DNA of 64,000 bases, taken from contig JAGZIN010000006.1 of NCBI GenBank assembly GCA_018366195.1, positions 39,847 to 103,846 on the forward strand, given 5' to 3'. A program made the translations under genes and the position numbers. This stretch comes from Butyricicoccus pullicaecorum (lineage in GTDB: Bacteria; Bacillota; Clostridia; Oscillospirales; Butyricicoccaceae). Each line of letters starts with the position of its first letter. The first letter of the stretch is position 1. The notes beneath the pieces were generated by a model. It was not told the DNA's origin and ran no database searches. It worked only from the letters and a program-made list of their open reading frames with translations. This document shows positions 19,364 through 28,093 of the stretch, piece after piece.

Positions 19364-21205
19364 TCAATTGTTTTTATTTTTCTGGTAGTATGCCGCAATA
19401 TGCTCTGCCACAGTGCGGGGTACCACGCGCGACAGCTCGTCCACGGAAGCTGCCTGAATCTGTTCTATGGTTCTAAAGTGTTTGAGCAAATCATTACGCC
19501 GCTTTTCTCCGACTCCTTCAATGTTATCCAACGAGGAGCCGCGCATCTTTTTGCTGCCCAGTGTACGGTTATAGGTGATGGCAAAACGGTGCACCTCCTC
19601 CTGTATCCGCCCAATCAGAGAAAACACAGCCGGAACCGTAGAAATCCCGAACTCCCGTCCGTCGGGTGCCACCAATCCGCGCGTGCGGTGTCGGTCGTCC
19701 TTTACCATACCAAAGCACGGCACCTCTATCCCAAACTGTTCCAGTACCTCCTGCGCAATCCGCACATGCCCCAGTCCTCCATCCATGAGGAATGCGTCGG
19801 GAAGCGGGCAAAATTTTTCATCACCATCTTGAAAACGCTGCAAGCGCCGTGTCAGCATTTCCCGCATGGAAGCGTAATCGTCTTGTCCATTTGCCGCTGC
19901 TGCAATGCGGAATTTGCGGTATCGTGAGCGTGCTGGTTTTGCATGCGCAAACACCACCATGGAACCTACCGTATCCTGTCCAGCAAAATTGGAAATGTCA
20001 TACGCTTCCAAAACCGCAGGCAAGGTTTTCATTCCTGTCATCTGCTGCAACAGCTCCAGCGATTTCACGCGGCGTTCCTGACTGGTCTCCACACGCAAAA
20101 TTTCTTCCTCTGCATTTTTACATGCCAGCCGCACAATATCATGCTTTCTGCCGCGCTGCGGCACTGTAAGCTCCACCTTTCTTTCCGCAATGGAGGAAAG
20201 AAATTCCGCAACCGCCTCCATTTCGTCCACGGGGTCAGAGAGCAGCACCGTGCGCGGCACCGCGTTTCGAAATGTATAATACTGCTTGAGAAATGCTCCG
20301 AGCGCTTCTCCTGCGTCAGCTGCCGTGACCCCATCGAGCAACGTAAATTCCTTGTCATACAGATTGCCTGCCAGATAATGCAGTACAACAACACAGCCTC
20401 GCGTCTGCCCCTGCACATAAGCGACAGCGTCCAGTTCTGCAAACGCTGCTGCCACAACCTTTTGTTTTTCTCCCAGCGCACGCACTGCCCGAATCCGGTC
20501 GCGCAGAACCGCAGCCTGTTCAAAATGCAAATCTTCCGCTGCCTGCTCCATACGCGCTTCCAAATCTGTCAGCAGCTTTTTATCGTTTCCTTCCAGCAGT
20601 GCCACCGCCTCGCGCACACGTTCTCTATATGCGTCTTCTTGAATCTGCCCCGTACAGGGAGCAATACACCGTCCCAGATGCAAATTCAGACAGGGTCTTT
20701 CCTTTCCGATATCACGTGGAAAAACACGGCGGCAGGTTTTGAGCTTGAGCGCTTCGTTGATGGTGTCTATGGCATTGGCAGCAGCGCGGCGGCTCATATA
20801 TGGTCCAAAATACCGGTCTGCATCAGCTGCTGGTTTGGGTACAATAGAAAATTCCGGATAGGGTCTGGAAAGGGTTACCTTGATAAAAGGATATCCCTTA
20901 TCGTCCTTCAGCAAAATATTATATTTGGGCTGGTATTTTTTAATCATCTGATTTTCCAGCACCAACGCCTCAAATTCTGTCTCTGTCACAATCATATCAA
21001 AGTCATGAATATGAGACACCATACGCAAAGTTTTGGGGCTGTGTCTGACATCTGATTGAAAATATTGAGAAACGCGATTTTTAAGTGCCTTCGCCTTTCC
21101 AACATAAATCACCTGCCCCGCCTTGTCTTTCATGATATAAACGCCGGGCGTAAGCGGCAGACTGCGCACCCGATTTTTGAGTTCTTCGAATCGTTCCTGC
21201 ATCAT
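19364..21205 (-). CDS. uvrC: UvrC, excinuclease ABC subunit C
   Basis: Nucleotide-excision repair nuclease of 613 residues. Domains in order: N-terminal GIY-YIG nuclease (PGVYIMKDKAGQVIYVGKAK, makes the 3' cut), Cys-rich segment (CRRVF..CLNLHLGRCIAPC), UVR coiled coil for UvrB binding near 200, an RNase H-like nuclease (5' cut; DGGLGHVRIAQEVL) and a C-terminal helix-hairpin-helix pair. Start taken at ATG 21205 (a second ATG follows at once); the ribosome site is weak. Confidence 0.96.
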   Translation of the reverse strand: MMQERFEELKNRVRSLPLTPGVYIMKDKAGQVIYVGKAKALKNRVSQYFQSDVRHSPKTLRMVSHIHDFDMIVTETEFEALVLENQMIKKYQPKYNILLKDDKGYPFIKVTLSRPYPEFSIVPKPAADADRYFGPYMSRRAAANAIDTINEALKLKTCRRVFPRDIGKERPCLNLHLGRCIAPCTGQIQEDAYRERVREAVALLEGNDKKLLTDLEARMEQAAEDLHFEQAAVLRDRIRAVRALGEKQKVVAAAFAELDAVAYVQGQTRGCVVVLHYLAGNLYDKEFTLLDGVTAADAGEALGAFLKQYYTFRNAVPRTVLLSDPVDEMEAVAEFLSSIAERKVELTVPQRGRKHDIVRLACKNAEEEILRVETSQERRVKSLELLQQMTGMKTLPAVLEAYDISNFAGQDTVGSMVVFAHAKPARSRYRKFRIAAAANGQDDYASMREMLTRRLQRFQDGDEKFCPLPDAFLMDGGLGHVRIAQEVLEQFGIEVPCFGMVKDDRHRTRGLVAPDGREFGISTVPAVFSLIGRIQEEVHRFAITYNRTLGSKKMRGSSLDNIEGVGEKRRNDLLKHFRTIEQIQAASVDELSRVVPRTVAEHIAAYYQKNKNN

Positions 21206-21241
21206 TTTTTCCCAATAAATCGACAATTTCTGATATACAAG

Positions 21242-21267
21242 AAAAGCACCGCTCATGCGGTGCTTTT
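21242..21267. terminator. Terminator after the HPr-like gene
   Basis: Perfect 11-bp stem AAAAGCACCGC / GCGGTGCTTTT with a TCAT loop, 20 nt past the HPr-like stop and just ahead of uvrC. Confidence 0.75.
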
Positions 21268-21286
21268 ATGGCTCTTACAAAACGGC

Positions 21287-21550
21287 TTAGTCTGAGAAGT
21301 TTGAAGTAATCAGCTCCACAAGTGCATTGACTGCTTCTTCCTCATCTGGACCATCAGCGATCAAATTGATCGTAGTGCCCTTGGTAATGCCAAGAGACAA
21401 AATACCCAACAGACTCTTTGCATTGACACGGCGTTCTTCCTTCTCAACGAGGATCGTGCTCTTGAACTCATTTGCCTTCTGAATGAAAAAAGTTGCCGGT
21501 CTTGCATAAAGACCTACCTGATTGGTCACCTGTACTTCTTTCGAATACAT
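21287..21550 (-). CDS. HPr-family protein with Tyr in place of catalytic His15 (Crh-like)
   Basis: An 87-residue HPr fold protein starting at ATG 21550. In HPr, His15 in GLHARPA takes phosphate from enzyme I of the sugar phosphotransferase system. Here residues 13-19 read GLYARPA (codon TAT), so that site is lost. The regulatory Ser46 region is kept (VNAKSLLGILSLGI, Ser at 46), as in Bacillus Crh, which has Gln15 and acts only in catabolite control after HPr-kinase phosphorylation. A Crh-like regulatory role is inference. Monocistronic, between a promoter and a terminator. Confidence 0.85.
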   Translation of the reverse strand: MYSKEVQVTNQVGLYARPATFFIQKANEFKSTILVEKEERRVNAKSLLGILSLGITKGTTINLIADGPDEEEAVNALVELITSNFSD

Positions 21551-21625
21551 TTCCTCATCGCTCCCTAATTCAAAGTTTAATCGGTTCTTTGACTGTTTCA
21601 GACTCTCATTTATGAATATGATAAT

Positions 21626-21654
21626 AGGATACCTTTTTTTTCCCTTTTCGTCAA
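21626..21654 (-). promoter_or_regulatory. Promoter of the HPr-like gene
   Basis: TTGACG, 17-bp spacer and TATCCT on the minus strand, about 75 nt ahead of the start. The -10 element is imperfect. Confidence 0.4.
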
Positions 21655-21789
21655 TCCTATTTCGTCGGAAATACTCGTCTGATTTGTAGAAAATATGCAA
21701 TTTTTACATTTCATATTGAACTATTTGAACAATTCTCCGTCCGAGACGGTCATTTCTAAAACTTTTCATTTTTCTTTTTTCTTTCCGTC

Positions 21790-24186
21790 TCATCGAAACT
21801 CGACCACGGTTACTCCCATTTCTCCCTCACCGAATACGCCATTGCGCACGGTTTTGCAGAATTTATTTCTCTTTAAGTGAGACTGAATCGCCGCACGCAG
21901 GGTTCCGGTTCCCTTTCCATGAATGATTCGCACGCTGGGAAGCTTGCTCATCAGAGCAGAGGAAATAAACTGATCCACCTCCAAAATCGCTTCCTCCGCG
22001 CACAGCCCACGCACATCAATTTCGCTGGGCGCAGCCTGCGCACGCAGCTCCCGCACACCATGTCCTGCGCCGCCTGTCTGCTTTTTCGGGGCAGTCTTGC
22101 TCTCCTTCTTTTTAAGGGGACGAACTTCCTCCACCCGCACCATCATCTTCATGATGCCTGCCTGTACCTGCACGTTCCCCTCCGCGTCAGGCGCTTTGAG
22201 CACCGTTGCCGTCACACCTGACACATTCAAAAGCTGCACTTCATCTCCTGCCTTCAGGTTCTGCACCACCGCAAGGTCAACCGTGTGCTTCTGCCGTGCT
22301 TTCCCGCGCAGCTCGGTTTCCGTTTGTGTGATAATACCGCGAAGAGCAGTTTTTGCCGCCGATAAGTTCGCATCTGCCGCCGACTTCTGCGCCTGCTTTT
22401 TCATGTCCTCCAGCTCGTCAAAGACCGTTTCTGCCGCCATGCGTGCGTCCTTCAAAATACGGTCTGCCTTGAGCCGCGCATTTTCTAAAATCCGGTCGGT
22501 TTCGTCCTGTGTTCTGTCACGCAGATGTTCCGCTTTATCGCGTTCGCTCTGTGCAGATGCCCGCAGACGCTCTGCCTCTGCTTTATACTTTTCCAACTGC
22601 CGCCGCTCTTTTTCCAGCTCCACAAGCACATCTTCAAAGCGCGTATTTTCATTCGAAATTTGCTCCTTTGCGTGCTCCAATATCGCTGGCTGCAACCCCA
22701 GACGCGCTGCAATGGCAAACGCATTGGACTTGCCCGGAATGCCCGTCAGCAAACGATAGGTTGGACGCAGCGTGCTGACATCGAACTCACAGGAAGCATT
22801 TTCTACCCCTTCCGTTGTCAGGGCAAACGTCTTGAGCTCCGAATAATGCGTGGTTGCGGCAACCCGCGCCCCCATTTGTCTGGCATAGCCAATCACCGAA
22901 ACCGCAAGCGCCGCCCCTTCCACAGGGTCCGTTCCCGCGCCCAACTCATCGAACAAGACCAAATCGCCGCGTGCACACTTTTCCATGATGCCCACAATGG
23001 TTTTCATGTGAGAGGAAAATGTAGACAGGCTCTGCTCTATCGACTGTTCATCGCCAATATCTGCATAAACATTTTCAAAGATACAGACCTCGGACAGCTC
23101 ACTGGCTGGAATATGCAGACCAGATTGCGCCATCAGGCACAAAAGCCCCAGTGTCTTAATGGATACCGTCTTACCGCCTGTATTCGGTCCTGTGATGACC
23201 AAAGTATCATAGGCATCCCCAATTGCAATATCAATCGGAACTGCCTGTTTCTGATTCAACAGCGGGTGCCGTGCACGCTGCAAATTCACACGATACCGGT
23301 CTGTCAGCTGCGGTTCGCTTGCATTGAGCTGAAAGGACAGCTTCGCACGTGCGAAAATGAAATCAAAGGTGCAGAGGGCTTCATAATCCTCTTGGAGAGC
23401 ATCTGCGCACTGTGCAGTCTCCGCAGACAGCGCCGCTAAAATCCGCTCGATTTCCTGCTGTTCTCGTCCCTCCAATACCTTCAGCTGGTTGTTGATTTCT
23501 ACCACCTGAGAAGGCTCTACAAAAATGGTTGCACCAGTGCCCGAGGTATCATGCACAAGCCCCGGCACGTCTCCGCGATGCTCCGCCTTGACCGGAACCA
23601 CAAAGCGTCCATTCCTCTGCGTAATAATGGCTTCCTGTAAGTATTTCGCACGCTCTCCTGAAATCAGGCGTCCCAGCGTTTCACGTACTCTGCCGCCAAT
23701 CCGCCGCATTTCACGCCGAATCGAAGCAAGTTCTGCGGAAGCACCATCTGCCATTTCTTCTTCGGATAAAATTGACGTGGTAATGGATTCCTCCAGCGCA
23801 CGATTTCCGGATAAGCGATGATAGATTGCGGTGAGTGTAGTTTTTTCTTCCTGCTCAGCAAAATATGCCTGCATGAGTCTGGACGCCTGCAAGAGCGATG
23901 CCACATCTAGCAGCTCCCGCATATTGAGCACACCGCCTACCTCACACCGACGCAGGGCAGCGGTAATATCCCGAATCCCCCCTAAGGTGGGACTTCCATT
24001 TTTCACCATCATCTCCTTTGCATCTGTTGTCTGACGCAAAGAAAGCGCGGCCTCCTCCCGATCGGAAATCGGGCGCAGTGCAAGCGCAAGCTCACGTCCG
24101 TGTGCCGAGACCGTTTGTGCTGCAAGCAGCTCCAAAACGGTAAAATATTCCAATGTACGAAGTGATTTTTGTGCCAATCGGTTCAT
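21790..24186 (-). CDS. mutS2: MutS2, recombination/ribosome-rescue ATPase
   Basis: A 798-residue MutS2. It lacks the mismatch-binding domain I of MutS and has the core/clamp helices, the ATPase domain with Walker A GPNTGGKT and Walker B FDELGAGTDP, a long charged coiled coil (about 520-640) and a C-terminal Smr nuclease domain (EIDVRGLCAEEAI, HGKGTGTL). The family suppresses homologous recombination and, in Bacillus, splits collided ribosomes. Its start overlaps the recO stop by 4 nt. Confidence 0.95.
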   Translation of the reverse strand: MNRLAQKSLRTLEYFTVLELLAAQTVSAHGRELALALRPISDREEAALSLRQTTDAKEMMVKNGSPTLGGIRDITAALRRCEVGGVLNMRELLDVASLLQASRLMQAYFAEQEEKTTLTAIYHRLSGNRALEESITTSILSEEEMADGASAELASIRREMRRIGGRVRETLGRLISGERAKYLQEAIITQRNGRFVVPVKAEHRGDVPGLVHDTSGTGATIFVEPSQVVEINNQLKVLEGREQQEIERILAALSAETAQCADALQEDYEALCTFDFIFARAKLSFQLNASEPQLTDRYRVNLQRARHPLLNQKQAVPIDIAIGDAYDTLVITGPNTGGKTVSIKTLGLLCLMAQSGLHIPASELSEVCIFENVYADIGDEQSIEQSLSTFSSHMKTIVGIMEKCARGDLVLFDELGAGTDPVEGAALAVSVIGYARQMGARVAATTHYSELKTFALTTEGVENASCEFDVSTLRPTYRLLTGIPGKSNAFAIAARLGLQPAILEHAKEQISNENTRFEDVLVELEKERRQLEKYKAEAERLRASAQSERDKAEHLRDRTQDETDRILENARLKADRILKDARMAAETVFDELEDMKKQAQKSAADANLSAAKTALRGIITQTETELRGKARQKHTVDLAVVQNLKAGDEVQLLNVSGVTATVLKAPDAEGNVQVQAGIMKMMVRVEEVRPLKKKESKTAPKKQTGGAGHGVRELRAQAAPSEIDVRGLCAEEAILEVDQFISSALMSKLPSVRIIHGKGTGTLRAAIQSHLKRNKFCKTVRNGVFGEGEMGVTVVEFR

Positions 24187-24974
24187 TTTTTTGCTCCCAA
24201 TGTTCTTGAAATCCCTCCCTCTGCTTCGAGGGAGCGGTAAAATGTCAAACTGTCAAAGTCACGCTCTGCATGACACAGTGCGTAGGCTTCACATAGCTCT
24301 GCCAGCTGTATTCGCGCTGCTCCAGATAAGGAGAACGCATAAACACGCGGGATTTCCTGTATCAGGATATGCGAAAAAGCCGCCAATGTTGCAGGCGACA
24401 GGCAGGCATATCCACATGTACCAAGCCGCGTGGCGCACGCACCACAGCGGCACACACCGTCCTGCGGAGAAAACCAGACAGGTTCCATGTTCTGTGTACT
24501 GCACACAGAACACGCGGTCAAATCCGGTCTATATCCACTCTCCGCCATCAGTCTCAACTCAAATGCCGCCTTGACGGTCAGACGGTCTCGTTTTTGCTCT
24601 GCAATGGCGCGCAGCGCATATAATAGCAGCCGAGTCACCGCCGGACTGTCTACCTCTGTATCCGTCATATGTCCGGCAAGCTCTGCAAGATAACAGCATA
24701 AAGCATAACTTTCCATGCTTTCGGTCACGCCCCAAAAAGATGCTATGAGATCCGCCTGTGTCAGCGTAAACTTTCCGCCGCGCCCTGCATACAGGGTTAG
24801 TTCGCTAAAGCAAAACAGCCGCACCGCATGCACCATACGCCCGCCGCGCCTGCGCACACCTTTACATAGCACCTCAATACGACGCCCTGCTTCTGTTAGG
24901 ACTGTAATATATCGATCCTGATCTCCGAAATCATTTTCCCGAATGACCAGCCCCTTGAGCGTTAGATGCTCCAT
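24183..24974 (-). CDS. recO: RecO, DNA repair mediator
   Basis: 263-residue RecO from the ATG at 24974, behind GAGGAG. It has an N-terminal OB fold (LKGLVIRENDFGDQDRYITVL), a helical core and a C-terminal zinc motif with cysteines in CSVC and CRCGAC. RecO loads RecA with RecR and anneals single strands. Its start lies inside the end of the small yqzL-like gene (44-nt overlap); its stop overlaps mutS2. Confidence 0.92.
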   Translation of the reverse strand: MEHLTLKGLVIRENDFGDQDRYITVLTEAGRRIEVLCKGVRRRGGRMVHAVRLFCFSELTLYAGRGGKFTLTQADLIASFWGVTESMESYALCCYLAELAGHMTDTEVDSPAVTRLLLYALRAIAEQKRDRLTVKAAFELRLMAESGYRPDLTACSVCSTQNMEPVWFSPQDGVCRCGACATRLGTCGYACLSPATLAAFSHILIQEIPRVYAFSLSGAARIQLAELCEAYALCHAERDFDSLTFYRSLEAEGGISRTLGAKK

Positions 24975-25071
24975 ATTGCTCCTCTTTGTCCTGTACCAGC
25001 CCACGGTATTGTAAATATGCCGCCGGCTCTCCTGTGTGGATAAATCGCTCCCAGAATGCTTGTACATCCAT
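24931..25071 (-). CDS. YqzL-like small protein
   Basis: A 46-residue gene overlapping the recO start. It begins MDVQAFWERFIHTGEPAAYL and ends AGHSGK. The pattern F..F..TG....YL matches the start of Bacillus YqzL (47 residues), which lies at the same place between era and recO. A strong AAGGAG site lies 9 nt ahead. Function of the family is unknown. The match rests on position, size and a short motif, so it is likely but not certain. Confidence 0.65.
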   Translation of the reverse strand: MDVQAFWERFIHTGEPAAYLQYRGLVQDKEEQYGASNAQGAGHSGK

Positions 25072-25157
25072 TAGAATCGCTCCTTTCGAGGCTTAGTCTG
25101 CCCCAAAAATCCGACATCATGTTGGAAAATTCTGCATTCCATGTCTATCACAGGCTC

Positions 25158-26051
25158 TTATTCGTCCTGATATCCAAAATTACGCATTTGATACTGGTTG
25201 TTGCGCCAGTCCTCCTTGACCTTAATCCACAAATCCAGATAAACCCTGCGGTTCAGCTCACGCTCTAAATCGCGGCGTGCATACTCACCGATGCGCTTGA
25301 GCATAACCCCATTTTTCCCAATGATAATCCCTTTATGACTTGCCTTTTCGCAGTAAATGGTTGCATAAATGGCAGTAACACCATTTTCACGTGTTTCCAT
25401 CTTCTCAATGCCGACCGCAACGCCATGCGGAACCTCTCGATTCAGCAGCCGCAGTATTTTTTCACGAATGATTTCTGCTGCCATCTGCTTTTCCGGCTGG
25501 TCTGAAACCATATCCTCCGGAAACAGCTGCGGTCCTTCCAGTGCAAATTTCTCAAACTCGCCCAGCAAATCGTCCAGTCCCTCACCGGTACGAGCGCAGA
25601 CGGGAACAACGGCTGCAAATTCATGCTGTGCAGCGTAAGCAGCAATCACAGCCAGCAAATCCTCATGCTTTACGGTATCAATTTTATTGATGACCAGAAC
25701 CGCCGGAATGTTCGAGGCCTTGATTTGTGCAATCAGATTTTCTTCTGGCGCACCGATATGGGCAACCGGCTCCACAATCAGCGCCGCAGCGTCCACCTCA
25801 GAAACCGTATCCGCAACCACCTTGACCATGTAATCCCCCAGCCGAGAGCGCGGCTTATGCAGCCCCGGCGTATCCAGAAATACATATTGGCAGCAGCCGC
25901 GGTTGAGCAGACCTGTAATACGGGTGCGGGTCGTTTGCGGCTTATCCGATACAATTGCGACCTTGCGCCCAACCAGCTGATTGGTCAGCGTAGATTTTCC
26001 CACATTTGGTCTGCCGACCATTGAAATAATCGCAGTTTTTGTAATTTCCAT
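25158..26051 (-). CDS. era: Era, ribosome-assembly GTPase
   Basis: 297-residue GTPase. The G domain has G1 GRPNVGKST, G3 DTPG and G4 NKID; the C-terminal KH domain shows GIIIGKNGVMLKRIG. Era binds the 3' end of 16S rRNA during small-subunit maturation at the membrane. Start behind GGAAGGAAAAG, immediately after the diacylglycerol-kinase-like gene. Confidence 0.97.
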   Translation of the reverse strand: MEITKTAIISMVGRPNVGKSTLTNQLVGRKVAIVSDKPQTTRTRITGLLNRGCCQYVFLDTPGLHKPRSRLGDYMVKVVADTVSEVDAAALIVEPVAHIGAPEENLIAQIKASNIPAVLVINKIDTVKHEDLLAVIAAYAAQHEFAAVVPVCARTGEGLDDLLGEFEKFALEGPQLFPEDMVSDQPEKQMAAEIIREKILRLLNREVPHGVAVGIEKMETRENGVTAIYATIYCEKASHKGIIIGKNGVMLKRIGEYARRDLERELNRRVYLDLWIKVKEDWRNNQYQMRNFGYQDE

Positions 26052-26516
26052 TTATCTTTTCCTTCCAAATGCAAAAATAAACCAGACAGCACAGGGAACC
26101 GATATCACAAGTGCTGTCAGCAGCAAAATATGTGCCCGCAGCTGTCTCAAAACAAACGGCAGGACAGGGAGAAAAAACAGCAATCCAATGATTGTGCACG
26201 AAACCGCACATACAAACACAGCTGCCGCCGCAATATCCTTGGCATCGCGCACAGTGCGGTCGTATCCAGCTGCTTTCCAATCGCACAGATATTCGATTGC
26301 TGTATTCATGAGTTCAGCACCCATCATCACCCCAAAGCACAGTGCCAGAACGGCACATTGTACCGAGGACAATTTGCCCAAAAATGCAAAAATCGTCACA
26401 TATCCTGCTGCGGTCAGGTGTATCCGAAAATTTCGCTCTCCTGCCATGCACAGCTCGATTCCACGAATGGCATATTGAAAGCTTTGGCGCAGCTTTCGAA
26501 TTTCATGCCCCATCAT
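26052..26516 (-). CDS. DgkA-type undecaprenol/diacylglycerol kinase
   Basis: Small membrane kinase of 154 residues. The family signature ELMNTAIEYLCDW and RDAKDIAAAAV carries the catalytic Glu and metal-binding residues. In Gram-positives this enzyme phosphorylates undecaprenol, recycling the wall lipid carrier. There are four hydrophobic spans, one more than usual, with a C-terminal extension after the normal end (LLLTALVISVPCAVWFIFAF). Its ATG overlaps the ybeY stop. Confidence 0.9.
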   Translation of the reverse strand: MMGHEIRKLRQSFQYAIRGIELCMAGERNFRIHLTAAGYVTIFAFLGKLSSVQCAVLALCFGVMMGAELMNTAIEYLCDWKAAGYDRTVRDAKDIAAAAVFVCAVSCTIIGLLFFLPVLPFVLRQLRAHILLLTALVISVPCAVWFIFAFGRKR

Positions 26517-27007
26517 ACCTTGCGCACCAAACCCAGTGCAGTAAGATTTTCTTCTTCCTTCTTGCGCATCAGCAGACGATCCGCTTCGTCCCGCTCGTGG
26601 TCATATCCGAGCAAATGCAAGACCGAATGTACCGTCAAAAATCCACATTCCCGTTCTGCGGAATGTCCAAAATCCACGGCTTGTTCACAGGCACGGTCAT
26701 AATTCAAAATCATATCGCCCAGCATCACGCAATGGATTTCGGGTTCCTCTTCCAGTGGCTCCTGTGCTTCTCCGTTATAGAACGCATACATGGGAAAAGA
26801 CAAAACATCAGTCACTGTATCTTTGTCCCGATATTCTGCATTCATTTGGCGAATGGTTTGTCCATCTACAATCGTGACATCAAGAAACGCATCAAAGTCA
26901 ATCCCCTCCTGCAAAAGCACCTGCTCTGCACAGGCGGTGATGAGCGCACGCACTTCCGCTTCCTGCGGCAGTGCCACCTCCGTCGTCACACGAATTCGAT
27001 GACTCAT
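26513..27007 (-). CDS. ybeY: YbeY, rRNA maturation endoribonuclease
   Basis: 164-residue metalloprotein of the UPF0054 family. The zinc site H-x3-H-x5-H is intact in HSVLHLLGYDH. It matures 16S rRNA 3' ends and takes part in ribosome quality control. Overlaps phoH and dgkA by 4 nt each, so the run is translationally coupled. Confidence 0.95.
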   Translation of the reverse strand: MSHRIRVTTEVALPQEAEVRALITACAEQVLLQEGIDFDAFLDVTIVDGQTIRQMNAEYRDKDTVTDVLSFPMYAFYNGEAQEPLEEEPEIHCVMLGDMILNYDRACEQAVDFGHSAERECGFLTVHSVLHLLGYDHERDEADRLLMRKKEEENLTALGLVRKV

Positions 27008-28059
27008 CTTCTCCCCTCCAATCGGCGTCTGAATGTACGCGGTGTGCCGTCCTGCTTTCCACTTTGCTTGCGGTGCATAACAGGCTTTTCCTGCTCACGC
27101 GGCTTTTTACGGCTCTCATAGTCCGCATACGCCTTGACGATTCGCTGTACCAACTCATGCCGCACAACATCTTTGTCCGTCAAATAGCACTGTGCAATAT
27201 CCTCAACCTGTTCCAATACACGGCAAGCCTCCCGCAGTCCGGAGGTCTTGCCATCAGGCAGGTCAATTTGTGTAATATCCCCTGTAATCACCGCCTTGGA
27301 ACCGAAACCAATTCGAGTCAAAAACATTTTCATCTGCTCCGGCGTAGTATTCTGCGCTTCGTCCAAAATAATAAAGGAATCATCTAGGGTGCGCCCGCGC
27401 ATATAAGCAAGCGGCGCCACCTCGATAGAGCCTTTTTCCATGTGTTTTTGAAAGGTTTCTGCACCCATCATGTCAAACAGCCCATCATACAACGGACGCA
27501 GATAAGGGTCAACCTTACTCTGTAAATCTCCGGGCAAAAATCCAAGCTTTTCCCCCGCCTCCACTGCGGGACGTGTCAAAATAATACGGGATACCTGCTT
27601 ATCTCGAAAGGCTGCAACCGCCGCTGCGACTGCGAGATAGGTTTTTCCGGTACCCGCCGGTCCAATCCCCATTGTCACCGTATGATTGCGAATTGCCTCC
27701 ATATACTTTTTCTGTCCCAGTGTTTTTGCCTTCACGGGTTTTCCCTTTGCTGTAATGACCAGCACATCGCGTCCCATCGTGTGCACCTCATGTTCGCGTC
27801 TCTCCCGCGCCAGTCCAATGACATATTGAACATTCTGGACACCAACCGCATCTCCGCGGCGTGCCATCTCCAAAAGGGCAATCAGAACCCGCTCCGCAGT
27901 TTCTACTGCTTGCGGTTCCCCTGAAATTTTCAATTCGGTTTGCCGACTGATGATTGACACACCAAGTTCCCGTTCGATGAGCTTGATATTCTCATCAAAT
28001 GCTCCAAAAACGGCAATCATCAAATCAACCTGTTCCATTTGCATGGTTTTTTCTATCAT
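27004..28059 (-). CDS. phoH: PhoH-like ATPase
   Basis: 351-residue P-loop protein: N-terminal KH-like part, Walker A GPAGTGKT and Walker B FIILDEAQN, with QIDLP and a basic C-terminal tail. PhoH-family proteins are RNA-linked ATPases of uncertain role. The ATG at 28059 lies after the yqfD stop; a longer frame overlapping yqfD was rejected. Order yqfC-yqfD-phoH-ybeY-dgkA-era matches Bacillus. Confidence 0.93.
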   Translation of the reverse strand: MIEKTMQMEQVDLMIAVFGAFDENIKLIERELGVSIISRQTELKISGEPQAVETAERVLIALLEMARRGDAVGVQNVQYVIGLARERREHEVHTMGRDVLVITAKGKPVKAKTLGQKKYMEAIRNHTVTMGIGPAGTGKTYLAVAAAVAAFRDKQVSRIILTRPAVEAGEKLGFLPGDLQSKVDPYLRPLYDGLFDMMGAETFQKHMEKGSIEVAPLAYMRGRTLDDSFIILDEAQNTTPEQMKMFLTRIGFGSKAVITGDITQIDLPDGKTSGLREACRVLEQVEDIAQCYLTDKDVVRHELVQRIVKAYADYESRKKPREQEKPVMHRKQSGKQDGTPRTFRRRLEGRR

Positions 28060-28093
28060 CGTATTGTCATGCCTTTCTAAGACCTTGCAAGGC

